Of a DNA stretch of 64,000 nucleotides, positions 14,992 to 24,429 are shown one piece after another. The stretch is taken from assembly GCF_001544575.2 (NCBI RefSeq), contig NZ_FCNY02000003.1, forward strand, positions 186,001 to 250,000. Reading direction: 5' to 3'. A model generated the notes under the pieces. It made no database searches, was not told the origin of the DNA, and worked only from the letters and a program-made list of their open reading frames with translations. Both the position numbers and the translations under genes were made by a program. Origin of the DNA: Caballeronia cordobensis (GTDB taxonomy: Bacteria > Pseudomonadota > Gammaproteobacteria > Burkholderiales > Burkholderiaceae). Position 1 is the stretch's first letter, and every line of letters begins with the position of its first letter.

Positions 14992-17299
14992 GATGTTCGG
15001 CTCCGTATTGACGTTCGACGGCAGCAGGCCCGATGCGCACCGGCACGGACTTGTACGACGGCGTGCGGCTTTGCGGATCGAACGCGAAGAGCGGCACGAG
15101 CGGATTCACTTCCGGGTAGTACGCGCCGCAGCAGCCATCGGGCAACGCATATTCGACCGCCTTGAAACTGCGGATCACGCGCTCGATGCCGTCATCGGCG
15201 ATGGCGAAGATATCGACGCGATCGCCCGCTTGCAGATGGCGCTTCTTCAGCTCGCGCGCATTCATGAACACGACGTCGCGCTGGCCGAACACGCCGCGAT
15301 AGCGGTCCGAATGCGAATAGAGCGTGGTGTTGTACTGATCGTGGCTGCGCATCGTCGTGAGCGCGAGCGCGTCCGGATCGTCGCTGGCGGGGTTCGCGTC
15401 GAGGCCTTCGAACACGAGGAAGTTGGCGCGGCCCGTGGCTGTGTCCCACACGCGCTCGCGCGCCGGCGAGGTGAGATGGAAGCCACCCGGCACGCGAATG
15501 CGCGCGTTGTACGCCTGAAAGATCGGGAACACGATTTCGATTGCTTCGCGAATGCGGTCGTAGCTCGCGACGAGATCCTCCCAGGGCACGCGCGACGCGT
15601 CGCCGAGCGTGGCGCGCGCAATGCCCGCGACGATGGCCGGCTCGCTCAGCAGATGCGGCGACGCGGGCTCGTTGCGGCCCGCGGACGCATGCACCATCGA
15701 CATGGAATCCTCGACCGTGATCGATTGCGGCCCGTTCGCCTGAATGTCGATCTCGGTGCGGCCAAGGCACGGCAGAATGAGCGCGTGCTTGCCGTGCACG
15801 AGATGACTGCGATTGAGCTTCGTCGCGATATGCACGGTGAGATCCAGTTCGCGTATCGATTCCTGCATGCGCGCCCAGTCGGGAATCGCGGCCGCGAAAT
15901 TGCCGCCGAGGGCAATGAACACTTTCGCTTCGCCGCGCATCATCGATTCGAGCGTGGCGACGACATCGTTGCCGTGCTTTGCGGGCGGCGTGAAACCGAA
16001 CGCGCGTTCGATGCCCGCGATCAGTTGCGCATTCGGCTTCTCCGTGATGCCCACGGTGCGATTGCCCTGCACGTTCGAGTGCCCGCGCACCGGGCAGATA
16101 CCCGCGCCGGGCCGCCCGACGTTGCCGCGCATGAGCGCGAGATTCGCGATCTGCTGCACGGTCTGCGTGCCGCGCCGATGCTGCGTGATGCCCATGCCGT
16201 AGACGAGAATCGCATTGCGCGCCTGCATGTAGATGTTCGCGGCATTCGTGATCTCGTCGCGCGTGAGGCCGGCATGCCGTTCGATGTCGTCCCAGCGCGT
16301 CGCGCGAAGATCGGCGATGACCTTATCGATGCCCTGCGTATGGCCTTCGATGAACTCGGTATCGAGCACGCGCGGCCGGTCCTGGGCGATGGCGGCATCG
16401 TCCGCTTCGACGATCGCTTTCATCATGCCCTTGAGCACGGCCGCGTCGCCGCCCACACGTACCTGATAGAGAAACGAACTGATGTTGGTGAAGCCGAGCG
16501 TCGCCATTTCCACGGGGTTTTGCGGCGAGGCGAAACGTTCCAGCGCTCGCTCGCGAAACGGATTGAACGACACGATCTTCGCGCCGCGCCGTGCCGCCGA
16601 ATGCAGATCGCTCATCATGCGCGGGCTGTTCGTGCCGGGGTTCTGGCCGAAGATGAAGATCGCGTCTGCGTGCTCGAAGTCTTCGAGCAACACCGTGCCC
16701 TTGCCGACGCCGATCGATTGCGGCAAGCCCACGCTCGTCGCTTCGTGACACATGTTCGAGCAGTCGGGAAAGTTGTTGGTGCCGAATTCGCGCACGAAGA
16801 GCTGATACAGAAAAGCCGCTTCGTTCGATGCGCGCCCGGACGTGTAGAAGTCCGCCTGATCGGGATGATCGAGCGCATTCAGGTGACGCCCGACGAGCGC
16901 GAACGCATCGTCCCATGCGATCGGCACGTAGCGGTCGGAAGCCGCCTCGTAGACCATGGGATGCGTGAGGCGGCCCGCCATTTCGAGGTCGTAGTCGTTC
17001 CACGACGCGAGTTCGGAAACGCTGTGCTGCGCGAAGAAATCGGGCGTGCAGCGCATCGCGGTGGCTTCCCATGCAACGGCCTTCGCGCCGTTCTCGCAGA
17101 ATTCGAAGGACGACGTGTGCTTCGGATCGGGCCATGCGCAACCGGGACAATCGAAGCCCTGCGGCTGATTCATGCGCAACAGCGTTTGCGCGCCGGATAG
17201 CGGGATGCCCTGAATCTTCAGCGCTTCGCCGGTGGCCTTCAGCGCGCCCCAGCCGCCGGCGGGCTCGCTATAAATCTGTATGACTTTCTTTTCGCTCAT
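14984..17299 (-). CDS. FdhF/YdeP family molybdopterin oxidoreductase
   Basis: 771 residues. N-terminal CPGC (Cys51 and Cys54) plus Cys68 provide only part of the usual four-Cys Fe-S motif, as in the YdeP group. The DMSO-reductase-type core follows (FYTSGRASNEAAFLYQLFVR, IFGQNPGTNSPRMMSDLHSA, RGHSNVQGNRTVGI), and the C-terminal dinucleotide-binding domain has TTMRSHDQYNTTLYSHSDRY. YdeP of E. coli is linked to acid resistance; the reaction is unproven. First gene of the operon ydeP-like, cioA, cioB. GAGGCGAAGGAC precedes the ATG. Divergent from the hydrolase gene at 17604. Confidence 0.9.
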   Translation of the reverse strand: MSEKKVIQIYSEPAGGWGALKATGEALKIQGIPLSGAQTLLRMNQPQGFDCPGCAWPDPKHTSSFEFCENGAKAVAWEATAMRCTPDFFAQHSVSELASWNDYDLEMAGRLTHPMVYEAASDRYVPIAWDDAFALVGRHLNALDHPDQADFYTSGRASNEAAFLYQLFVREFGTNNFPDCSNMCHEATSVGLPQSIGVGKGTVLLEDFEHADAIFIFGQNPGTNSPRMMSDLHSAARRGAKIVSFNPFRERALERFASPQNPVEMATLGFTNISSFLYQVRVGGDAAVLKGMMKAIVEADDAAIAQDRPRVLDTEFIEGHTQGIDKVIADLRATRWDDIERHAGLTRDEITNAANIYMQARNAILVYGMGITQHRRGTQTVQQIANLALMRGNVGRPGAGICPVRGHSNVQGNRTVGITEKPNAQLIAGIERAFGFTPPAKHGNDVVATLESMMRGEAKVFIALGGNFAAAIPDWARMQESIRELDLTVHIATKLNRSHLVHGKHALILPCLGRTEIDIQANGPQSITVEDSMSMVHASAGRNEPASPHLLSEPAIVAGIARATLGDASRVPWEDLVASYDRIREAIEIVFPIFQAYNARIRVPGGFHLTSPARERVWDTATGRANFLVFEGLDANPASDDPDALALTTMRSHDQYNTTLYSHSDRYRGVFGQRDVVFMNARELKKRHLQAGDRVDIFAIADDGIERVIRSFKAVEYALPDGCCGAYYPEVNPLVPLFAFDPQSRTPSYKSVPVRIGPAAVERQYGAEHHA

Positions 17300-17603
17300 G
17301 TCCTTCGCCTCGCAAACAATGCCATTCGTTGATTGAGTTGATCGTGATGATCCCCGTTCGGCGCAAGACGGGTTTGCTCAAATGCGCGCCGTTTTTGCGA
17401 TGCGCACGAAGACGTGTGCTCGATGCACGCGGCACATGGCGAATCGTGCGGATGCGAAAACACCGGTTGCATCGAAAAAGCCGCGATGCGATCGCCGTGA
17501 ATACTCCTTCCATGCGCGACGGATTCGCCGCGTTAAGCGCCGCGCCGTCGTGAATACGCATGAACGACGCCGGCCGATTCAGCATCTCGAAGGAGTCAGC
17601 ACA
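17300..17603. promoter_or_regulatory. Divergent 304-bp region between oxidase and hydrolase/efflux operons
   Basis: Holds the promoters of the ydeP-like/cioAB operon (leftward) and the hydrolase-HlyD-FUSC operon (rightward). AAGGAG near 17590 gives the ribosome site of the hydrolase. At 17329-17342 there is TTGATTGAGTTGAT, a direct rather than inverted TTGAT repeat, so it does not qualify as an FNR box. I see nothing else definite. Confidence 0.4.
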
Positions 17604-18425
17604 ATGGCCACATTCACACTGAAAGACGGAACCGAACTGTTCTACAAGGACTGGGGCTCGGGCCAGCCCGTCGTTTTCTCGCACGGCTGGCCGCTCAACG
17701 CGGACGCGTGGGATTCGCAACTGATGTATCTCGCGCAACGCGGCTATCGTGTGATCGCGCATGACCGGCGCGGCCACGGCCGCTCAAGCCAGCCGTGGAC
17801 CGGCAACGACATGAGCCGCTATGCGGACGATCTCGCCGAGCTCGTCGACCATCTCGACGTGAAGGACGCGGTGTTCGTCGGTCATTCCACGGGCGGCGGC
17901 GAAGTGGCGCGCTATATCGGCCGTCACGGCACGAAGCGCGTGAAGAAGGCCGTGCTGATCTCGGCGGTGCCGCCGATCATGCTGAAGACCGAAGCGAATC
18001 CGGGCGGCCTGCCGCTTTCCGTGTTCGACGAGATCCGCAAGGGCGTGATCGACAACCGCTCGCAGTTCTTCAGGGATCTTGCGACGCCGTTCTTCGGCTT
18101 CGATCGCGAAGGCGCGAAAGTCTCGCAGGGCACCATCGATTCGTTCTGGTACGCGGGCATGCAATGCTCGATCAAGAGCGCCTACGACTGCGTGAAGGCA
18201 TTTTCCGAAACCGACTTCACCGAAGATCTCAAGCAGATGACGGTCCCGACACTCGTGCTGCAAGGCGACGCCGATCAGATCGTGCCCCTCGACGATTCCG
18301 GCAGGCTCTCCGCGAAGATCGTGCCCGACGGTACGCTCACCGTGATTCCCGGCGCGCCGCACGGCATGTGCACGACGCATGCGGATACGGTCAACGAAAA
18401 CCTGCTCGCGTTCATCGAGAAATAA
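17604..18425 (+). CDS. Alpha/beta hydrolase, cofactor-free chloroperoxidase/esterase type
   Basis: 273 residues. Classic non-heme haloperoxidase-like hydrolase with oxyanion segment [12 protein letters not shown], nucleophile Ser95 in GHSTGGGE, Asp224 in GDADQIVP and His253 in GAPHG. Enzymes of this group are esterases or lactonases that can also make peracids; physiological substrates are rarely known. AAGGAG lies 8 bases before the ATG; earlier in-frame starts are not supported. The HlyD gene follows 15 bp after its stop, so hydrolase and efflux pump are one operon, suggesting detoxification of an ester or aromatic compound (inference). Confidence 0.92.
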   Translation: MATFTLKDGTELFYKDWGSGQPVVFSHGWPLNADAWDSQLMYLAQRGYRVIAHDRRGHGRSSQPWTGNDMSRYADDLAELVDHLDVKDAVFVGHSTGGGEVARYIGRHGTKRVKKAVLISAVPPIMLKTEANPGGLPLSVFDEIRKGVIDNRSQFFRDLATPFFGFDREGAKVSQGTIDSFWYAGMQCSIKSAYDCVKAFSETDFTEDLKQMTVPTLVLQGDADQIVPLDDSGRLSAKIVPDGTLTVIPGAPHGMCTTHADTVNENLLAFIEK

Positions 18426-18440
18426 GGGGGCGAGGGCGCG

Positions 18441-19364
18441 ATGACGATCAAGCGAGTCTGGAGCGTCGTCGCGACGATGACGCTCTTCCTGATTGCCGTG
18501 TTCATCGGCAAGACCCTGTGGGACCGCTACATGTACGCGCCGTGGACTCGCGACGGCCGCGTGCATGCGGATGTCGTCACGATCGCGCCCGATGTATCGG
18601 GCATCATCGTCGGCGTGCCGGTCCATGACAATCAGCGGGTCAGGAAGGGCGATGTGCTGATGCAGATCGATCCTTCGCATTACCGGATCGCCGTTGCAGA
18701 AGCCGAGGCGAAGGTCGCCGCCCGCGCGGCCGAACTCGCGCTGCGCCGCGACGATGCGAAGCGTCGCGCCGAACTCGATAACGAAGTCGTTTCCGAAGAA
18801 GTGAAGCAGAACTCGGGCTTTCAGGCGAATGCCGCGAAAGCCGCCTATAACGAGGCGCTCGCCGCGCTCGATGCGGCGAAACTGAATCTCGAACGCACGC
18901 GCGTGGTCTCGCCCGTAGACGGCTATGTGACGAACCTGAATACGTGGCAGGGCGACTACGCGACCGTCTCGACGCCCAAGCTCGCGGTCGTCGATCGCAA
19001 TTCGTTCTGGGTCTATGGATACTTCGAGGAAACGAAGCTGCCGGAAGTGAAGGTGGGCCGCGAAGTGAATATCCGCCTGATGAGCGGCGCGCAGTTGCGC
19101 GGGCATGTGGAAAGCATCGCGCGCGGCATCTATGACCGGGACAATCCGGAGGGCATGAATCTGACCGCCAACGTCGATCCCGTGTTCAACTGGGTGCGGC
19201 TCGCGCAGCGCGTCCCGGTGCGCATCGGTATCGACAGCGTGCCGCAAGGCGTCGAGCTCACGGCGGGAACGACCTGCACAGTCGTGGTCGAAAGCGGCGA
19301 CGCGCCTGGTCAGCCGATGCTTCGCGCGAGCGATCTCGTGGCCCGCATACGGCGTGCGTTGTAG
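18441..19364 (+). CDS. HlyD/AaeA-type efflux periplasmic adaptor
   Basis: 307 residues. One N-terminal transmembrane segment (VATMTLFLIAVFIGKTLW), then lipoyl/barrel-sandwich half motifs (DGRVHADVVTIAPDVSGIIV and VVSPVDGYVTNLNTWQGDY) flanking an alpha-helical hairpin, and a beta-barrel domain ending TAGTTCTVVVESG. This is the membrane-fusion protein of AaeAB-type pumps that export aromatic acids. It overlaps no gene but sits 3 bp before the FUSC gene. GGGCGAGGG precedes the ATG. No DUF1656 gene accompanies it, unlike the second system at 24426-24635. Confidence 0.92.
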   Translation: MTIKRVWSVVATMTLFLIAVFIGKTLWDRYMYAPWTRDGRVHADVVTIAPDVSGIIVGVPVHDNQRVRKGDVLMQIDPSHYRIAVAEAEAKVAARAAELALRRDDAKRRAELDNEVVSEEVKQNSGFQANAAKAAYNEALAALDAAKLNLERTRVVSPVDGYVTNLNTWQGDYATVSTPKLAVVDRNSFWVYGYFEETKLPEVKVGREVNIRLMSGAQLRGHVESIARGIYDRDNPEGMNLTANVDPVFNWVRLAQRVPVRIGIDSVPQGVELTAGTTCTVVVESGDAPGQPMLRASDLVARIRRAL

Positions 19365-19367
19365 GCC

Positions 19368-21521
19368 ATGACATCGATGGACGCAAGCCATTCGCAGCGA
19401 AGTCACGCATGGCACGCTCATCTGCGCATGCATCTTGCGCACTGGGCGGCGACGGATGGCCTCGTGTGGCTGCATCTCGCGAAGACGTTGACGGCGGCGT
19501 TTCTCGCAATGGGCATCGCCATGAAGCTCGAGATTTCCACGCCGCGCACGGCGATGGCGACGGTCTTCATCCTCATGCAGCCGCAGAGCGGCATGGTGCT
19601 GTCGAAAAGTTTCTACCGGATGGTCGGCACGATCGTCGGAACGATCGTTGCCGTGCTGCTGGGCGCGCTCTTTCCGCAACAGCCGCCGCTCTATATCGGC
19701 GCGATGACGCTTTGGGTCGCGCTTTGCACGGCCGCCGCGCTGCGCTACCGGAACTTCCGCTGGTATGCGTTCGTGCTGGCGGGCTATACCGCGGCGCTCA
19801 TCGGCATACCGAGCGTGACGGACCCGAACGGTCTTTTCCTCGCCGCGTTGAACCGGTCCGCGGCCGTGCTGCTCGCCATCGTCTGTTGCGGCGTGGTCAG
19901 CGCCATTGTGCTGCCGCAATGGTCGTCGACGCGGCTCAGGCATCTTCGTCGCGAACGCTTCGTGTCGTTTTCCTGCTTCGCGGCGCAGGCGTTGCGCGGC
20001 GAGATCGATGCGGACCGTTTCCGACTGAAGTATGGCGAATTCATCGATAGCGTCATCGGCTTCGAAGCCACGCGCGCGTTCGCTTCGTTCGAAGATCCGG
20101 AAGTGCGGTCACGCTCGCGCCGCCTTGCACGGCTCAACGACGCGTTCATGGAACTGTGCACGAGTCTGCATGCGTTGCATCGCTTCTCGAAGATCGGCGA
20201 AAACGAATGCGTCGACGCGTATTGCCGCGAATTCGCGAACCTGTTGTCCGTCGATCGCGACGCCGGCTTCGTGGACGATGCGACCATCGAACGCAGGGCC
20301 GCGCTCGTCTCGGCATTTCGCGTGCGGCTCGCGGGACGCGTCGAAGTCGATCGAAGGGCGCTCGAACGCACGGAAGACGCGCAGGCGCTGCTCGATTTCG
20401 ACACCGCCGTGCAATTGCTGTTCGGCTTCATCGCGGCCTGTGCGAACTACGCGCAGACCTATGTATCGCTTGCGTCCCGGAAGCACGTATTCGAAGAGAC
20501 GGATATGAAGCGCGTCTTCGTCACGAACAAGAGCGTGATCGGCATGACGTTCCTGACGACGTGCGCGGTGCTCGGCGTCATCGGCGCGTCGTGGCTGTCG
20601 AGCGACTGGCCGAGCGGCGGCTATGCGATCATCGGCGCGGCCGTCGTCTCCGCGCTGGGGTCGAATTCGCCCGCGCCCATCAAGTTCTCGTTGCAGATGG
20701 CCTCGGGCGCGGCTATCGCGACGTTGGCCGGCTATCTCGTGCTGGGCTATGTCTATCCCGCGATCGAAGGCTTTCCGCTCTTGTGTTTCGTATTGACGCC
20801 TTTGCTCGGGCTCGGCGCTTTTCTCGCCACGCGGCCGCGATTCACCGGATTCGGCCTGAGCTTCTGCATCTTCTTTTGCATACTCGGCGGCCCCGACCGC
20901 ATGATTCACTATGCGCCGGAAGCGCTGCTGAACGACGGCATCGCGTTGACGCTGTCGATGCTCGCCTGCGCGGCGGCCTACGTATTCGTGTTTCCCGCCG
21001 AGAAGTCATGGCGCGTAGCGGCCTTGCTACACGATTTGCGCGCTCAGATGAAGCTTGCGTGCGCTGCGCCCCTCGACGACCTGGCGCAGATGTTTCAATC
21101 GGGCACGCACGATCTCATTTCGCAGATACGCGCGCTTCTGCCGCAGCCGACGCAGCAATACGGCGAAGCGCTGTCATGGATACTCGCCGTGCTTGAACTG
21201 GGGCATGCGTCGATCGAATTCAGAAGCGCAAGCCGCGACGCCGAAGCGCTTCACATCGTGCCTGCGGACTGGCATGCATCGACCGAAGCAACGATGACCC
21301 GTTTGATGAAGCTGTTCGATTCGCCATCGCCAGCCAGCCGCGATGAAAGCATTCGCGCGATCGACACGCAGTCGGCGCTGGCCGTTCGGATCATGGATAC
21401 GATGCGCGGCTCGCCCCATGAGATCGTGCCGATGCGCCGCATGCTCGCGCGCCTTCACTTCATGCGCCGCGTGCTTCTCGATAGCGACGCGATTTTTCAG
21501 CCGCCATCCGTTTCCCGATGA
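19368..21521 (+). CDS. FUSC family aromatic-acid-type exporter (AaeB-like)
   Basis: 717 residues with the FUSC/AaeB layout: an N-terminal block of membrane helices (LAKTLTAAFLAMGIAMKLEI, FYRMVGTIVGTIVAVLLGAL), a soluble region of ~180 residues, a second helix block (MTFLTTCAVLGVIGASWLSS, LAGYLVLGYVYPAIEGFPLL), and a soluble tail. Homologues export p-hydroxybenzoate-like compounds with an AaeA adaptor. Last gene of the hydrolase-adaptor-exporter operon. Its 3' end overlaps the convergent SRPBCC gene by 25 bp. A second FUSC gene of the opposite strand lies 3 kb away. Confidence 0.92.
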   Translation: MTSMDASHSQRSHAWHAHLRMHLAHWAATDGLVWLHLAKTLTAAFLAMGIAMKLEISTPRTAMATVFILMQPQSGMVLSKSFYRMVGTIVGTIVAVLLGALFPQQPPLYIGAMTLWVALCTAAALRYRNFRWYAFVLAGYTAALIGIPSVTDPNGLFLAALNRSAAVLLAIVCCGVVSAIVLPQWSSTRLRHLRRERFVSFSCFAAQALRGEIDADRFRLKYGEFIDSVIGFEATRAFASFEDPEVRSRSRRLARLNDAFMELCTSLHALHRFSKIGENECVDAYCREFANLLSVDRDAGFVDDATIERRAALVSAFRVRLAGRVEVDRRALERTEDAQALLDFDTAVQLLFGFIAACANYAQTYVSLASRKHVFEETDMKRVFVTNKSVIGMTFLTTCAVLGVIGASWLSSDWPSGGYAIIGAAVVSALGSNSPAPIKFSLQMASGAAIATLAGYLVLGYVYPAIEGFPLLCFVLTPLLGLGAFLATRPRFTGFGLSFCIFFCILGGPDRMIHYAPEALLNDGIALTLSMLACAAAYVFVFPAEKSWRVAALLHDLRAQMKLACAAPLDDLAQMFQSGTHDLISQIRALLPQPTQQYGEALSWILAVLELGHASIEFRSASRDAEALHIVPADWHASTEATMTRLMKLFDSPSPASRDESIRAIDTQSALAVRIMDTMRGSPHEIVPMRRMLARLHFMRRVLLDSDAIFQPPSVSR

Positions 21522-21997
21522 TCGATACCGATGAGCCGCGCATCGAGCCGCTTCGCGAGTGCTTCGCCGCCTTGCTGCATCACGTAATCGTGATTCCATT
21601 CGAAGAGCGGACGCGCGATGGGGGCGAGCAGGTTCATCCATCCGCGTCCTGTGTGCACGCGCCATTCATATCGCACGATGGCGACGCCTCCGCTCGATGC
21701 AAAGCGCCAGCGCCCGAAGCCCTCGACATCGCCGCTTGCAGTGCCCTCCAGCAATGCGAGCGGTTCAACGCGCGTCACCCGCATGTCGAAGCGCACACGA
21801 TACGGCAAGCGGCCTTTCCACGTATAACGATGCAGCGCGCCGACGCCATCGGGCGCGCCGCTTTCCACTTCGGTCACGCGCTCGACGCAGGTCCACCATT
21901 GCGGCCACGCGGCCGGATCGTGAATGGCGTTCCATACCTGCTGAAGCGGCGCTTCGATCTTCCAGACGGTGACGAACAGATATTCGCTCGCGCGCAC
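21497..21997 (-). CDS. SRPBCC family protein (polyketide cyclase/dehydrase-like)
   Basis: 166 residues. EAPLQQVWNAIHDPAAWPQWW at the N-terminus and the following beta-rich region fit the START-like SRPBCC fold; the C-terminal helix PLFEWNHDYVMQQGGEALAKRL caps the ligand cavity. It starts 18 bp after the outer-membrane-factor gene, so it is the last gene of the marR-led efflux operon, and its 3' end overlaps the convergent FUSC gene by 25 bp. A role in binding the exported hydrophobic compound is possible but only inferred. Confidence 0.82.
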   Translation of the reverse strand: MRASEYLFVTVWKIEAPLQQVWNAIHDPAAWPQWWTCVERVTEVESGAPDGVGALHRYTWKGRLPYRVRFDMRVTRVEPLALLEGTASGDVEGFGRWRFASSGGVAIVRYEWRVHTGRGWMNLLAPIARPLFEWNHDYVMQQGGEALAKRLDARLIGIDHRETDGG

Positions 21998-22015
21998 GAT
22001 CGCCTCCCCGGGCGC

Positions 22016-23461
22016 TTACTTTTCCTTCGCGTTCTGCGCGATGGCTTCGTCGGTTTCCCAACCGCCGCCAAGCGCGCGGAACAGGTTCACCTGATCGACC
22101 GCAACCTGTCCTTCCGCCGCCGCGACTTGCGCCGCGACACCCGTGAGCGTGCGCGTCGCGTCGAGATCGTTGAGGAAGGACTCGCGGCCCGCGCGATACA
22201 GCCGGTTCGTTTCATCGGCCGACTGGATCGCGGATTTATACGCGGTGCGCAACGCATCGGCGCGCGTGGTGTCGGAGGCATAGGTCGCGAGACTGCTCTG
22301 CGTTTCCTGCAACGCTTTCAACACGACGCCGTCGAAATGGGCCAGTGCGCCGCTCGTTGCCGCTTCGGCCTGCGCCACGCGCGCGCGCTGACCGTTGATC
22401 GGGAAATTCCAGCTGATGAGCGGGCCGAACGCCCAGCGGTTCGTATTCGCGCCGAACAGGTCTTCCACGACGCCGACCGTTCCCACCGATGCGCCAAAGC
22501 TCACCGAAGGATAGAGCGCCGCCGTCGCAACGCCGATGCGCGCCGTCGATGACGCCAGTTGCCGCTCGGCCTGACGCACGTCGGGACGGCGCTTGAGCAA
22601 GGCTGCGCCGTTGCCGACGGGAATCGGCGCGCGCAGCTTCGGCAGCTTCCTGCATGCAAGCGCGGCCTTGGGCAGATCCGCTGGCGCGCGCGCGAGCAGC
22701 ATCGCGAGCCGATATTGCGCAACGCGGCGGCGCGCGACGAAGCGTGGGATATCGGCGGCGAGCGTATCGGCTTGCGTCTGTCCGCGCGTGACTTCCGATT
22801 GATTGCCGCGGCCCGCGTCGCGCAGACGCTGCGTGAGCTGCACGCGCTGCTTCTGCAACGCGAGCGACTTTCGCGCGATCTCCAGTTCTTCCGCCGCCGA
22901 GCACGATTCGACATACGCGCGCACGACATCCGCGACCACCGTGACGCGTGCGAGATCCTGCGCCGCTTCGACGGCTTCGTCTTCCGCGTTCGCCGCTTCG
23001 ACGCCGCGTCTGAGCTTGCCGAACAGATCGATTTCGTAGGATATCGAAAGATCGAGCGCGCCTTCGTTGACCACGGGAATCTTCTCCGTCAGCAAATACT
23101 GCTCCGCCGATTCCTGCGCGCGCTGAAACGCCGCCGAGGTCTTGCCGGAGAATCCGCCTTGCTTGCTGGCGAATTCCACTTCGGCGCGCGAGCGTGCGAG
23201 ATTCGCCGCGGCCACGCGCAAATCCGTGTTCGATGCGAGCGCCTGGGTCACGAGTTGATCCACGACGGGATCGTCATAGAGCCGCCACCACTTCGCGGGC
23301 ACTTCGCCTTGCGTGACGGGCGCCTGATCCGCGCCGTCGATGGCCGCGTTCGCATAGGGCGCGTTGACGGCGGCCTGATCGGGCAGCTTGTAATCCGGAC
23401 CGACCGTCGTGCAGCCGAACAGCACGCATGCGGACGAAGCAACGAAGACGAACGCTTTCAT
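22016..23461 (-). CDS. Efflux outer membrane factor, NodT/TolC family
   Basis: 481 residues. Lipoprotein-type signal peptide (MKAFVFVASSACVLFGCTTVGPDY) with a lipobox LFGC and the VGPDY sequence typical of NodT-family RND outer membrane lipoproteins. Repeated OEP helices (VTQALASNTDLRVAAANLAR, LKRRPDVRQAERQLASSTAR, VAQAEAATSGALAHFDGVVL) form the trimeric periplasmic tunnel. Its start overlaps the adaptor stop by 4 bp. It supplies the outer-membrane channel for the MarR-linked FUSC system, and may serve the adjacent system, which lacks one. Confidence 0.93.
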   Translation of the reverse strand: MKAFVFVASSACVLFGCTTVGPDYKLPDQAAVNAPYANAAIDGADQAPVTQGEVPAKWWRLYDDPVVDQLVTQALASNTDLRVAAANLARSRAEVEFASKQGGFSGKTSAAFQRAQESAEQYLLTEKIPVVNEGALDLSISYEIDLFGKLRRGVEAANAEDEAVEAAQDLARVTVVADVVRAYVESCSAAEELEIARKSLALQKQRVQLTQRLRDAGRGNQSEVTRGQTQADTLAADIPRFVARRRVAQYRLAMLLARAPADLPKAALACRKLPKLRAPIPVGNGAALLKRRPDVRQAERQLASSTARIGVATAALYPSVSFGASVGTVGVVEDLFGANTNRWAFGPLISWNFPINGQRARVAQAEAATSGALAHFDGVVLKALQETQSSLATYASDTTRADALRTAYKSAIQSADETNRLYRAGRESFLNDLDATRTLTGVAAQVAAAEGQVAVDQVNLFRALGGGWETDEAIAQNAKEK

Positions 23462-24429
23462 TGCGACGCACCCGATGTGCCCGATGTGCCTGACACGCTT
23501 GACGTCGGCGCAGGCGCAGACGCGGGCGATGTTTCCGACGCCGCGCGCCGGCCGATCGTCGGGCCGATGCCGCGCACCGAGACGGTCGCCGTGCGGCCCG
23601 CGATCATGCGGAAGTCGGCGGGAATTTCATCGAGCGTGACGCGCACGGGAATGCGCTGCGCGAGACGCACCCAGCTGAACGCGGGATTCACGTTCGGCAG
23701 AAGACTCGGGCTTTGCTGGCGGTCGCGATCCTCGATCGCCGCGACGATGCTCTGCACATGGCCGCGCAGGATGTTCGGCTCGCCCATGACCTTGATATCG
23801 ACCGGCTGGCCGATGTCGATGCCATGCAGCTTCGTTTCCTCGAAATAGCCATCGACGCGGAACGAATGCATGTCCACCACCGACAACACCGCGCGGCCTG
23901 CCGCGATGTATTCGCCGACACGCGGCGCGCGATCGTTCAGATAGCCGTCGACGGGACTTACGATCTGCGTGCGTTGCAGATTGAGCCGCGCGGTGTCGAT
24001 CGCGACGTCGGCATCCGCGAGGGCGGCGGCGGCCTGCTCGACGCGCGACTGCGTTTCCTCGACCACTTCGCGCGCGACGAGATTGCCGAGCTTGCGATTG
24101 CGCGCATCTTCGCGGCGCGCCTGATCGAGCGTCGCGCGGCGTTGCTGCGCGGTGGCCTGTGCGTTGCGTAACGCAAGCGCATAGCGCGCCTGATCGATCA
24201 CGAACAGCACATCGCCTTTCTTGACCTGCTGGTTGTCGATCACCTTCACGTCCGTGATGAGACCCGACACGTCAGGCGCGACCTGAATGACATCGGCGCG
24301 CACGTGCCCGTCGCGCGTCCACGGCGCGAACATGTAGTAGTCGACGAGCTTCCACAACACGACCGCCGCAATCGCGACGACGATGAGCGTAAGCAGAATC
24401 TGCCCGAGAGAGAACCAGGTTTTTTTCAC
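23458..24429 (-). CDS. HlyD/AaeA-type efflux periplasmic adaptor
   Basis: 323 residues. N-terminal transmembrane anchor (LGQILLTLIVVAIAAVVLWK), barrel-sandwich halves (DGHVRADVIQVAPDVSGLIT and IVSPVDGYLNDRAPRVGEY) around a helical hairpin, then beta-barrel ending RMIAGRTATVSVRG. The C-terminus is a short Ser/Ala/Pro/Gly-rich tail (SETSPASAPAPTSSVSG) not usual for the family. 4-bp overlaps with both DUF1656 (start side) and outer membrane factor (stop side). Membrane-fusion component of the tripartite FUSC exporter. Confidence 0.93.
   Translation of the reverse strand: MKKTWFSLGQILLTLIVVAIAAVVLWKLVDYYMFAPWTRDGHVRADVIQVAPDVSGLITDVKVIDNQQVKKGDVLFVIDQARYALALRNAQATAQQRRATLDQARREDARNRKLGNLVAREVVEETQSRVEQAAAALADADVAIDTARLNLQRTQIVSPVDGYLNDRAPRVGEYIAAGRAVLSVVDMHSFRVDGYFEETKLHGIDIGQPVDIKVMGEPNILRGHVQSIVAAIEDRDRQQSPSLLPNVNPAFSWVRLAQRIPVRVTLDEIPADFRMIAGRTATVSVRGIGPTIGRRAASETSPASAPAPTSSVSGTSGTSGASQ

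Noticed and set aside
14990..17200. A 736-residue plus-strand frame opposite the ydeP-like gene
   Set aside because: No family features; the minus-strand gene shows the CPGC motif and dehydrogenase signatures.
17329..17342. TTGATTGAGTTGAT considered as an FNR/Anr box before the oxidase operon
   Set aside because: An FNR box needs an inverted second half (ATCAA); here the second half is a direct TTGAT repeat.
17784..19943. A 719-residue antisense frame over the hydrolase, HlyD and FUSC genes
   Set aside because: Same pattern: Arg/His-rich product with no motif, opposite to well-supported genes.
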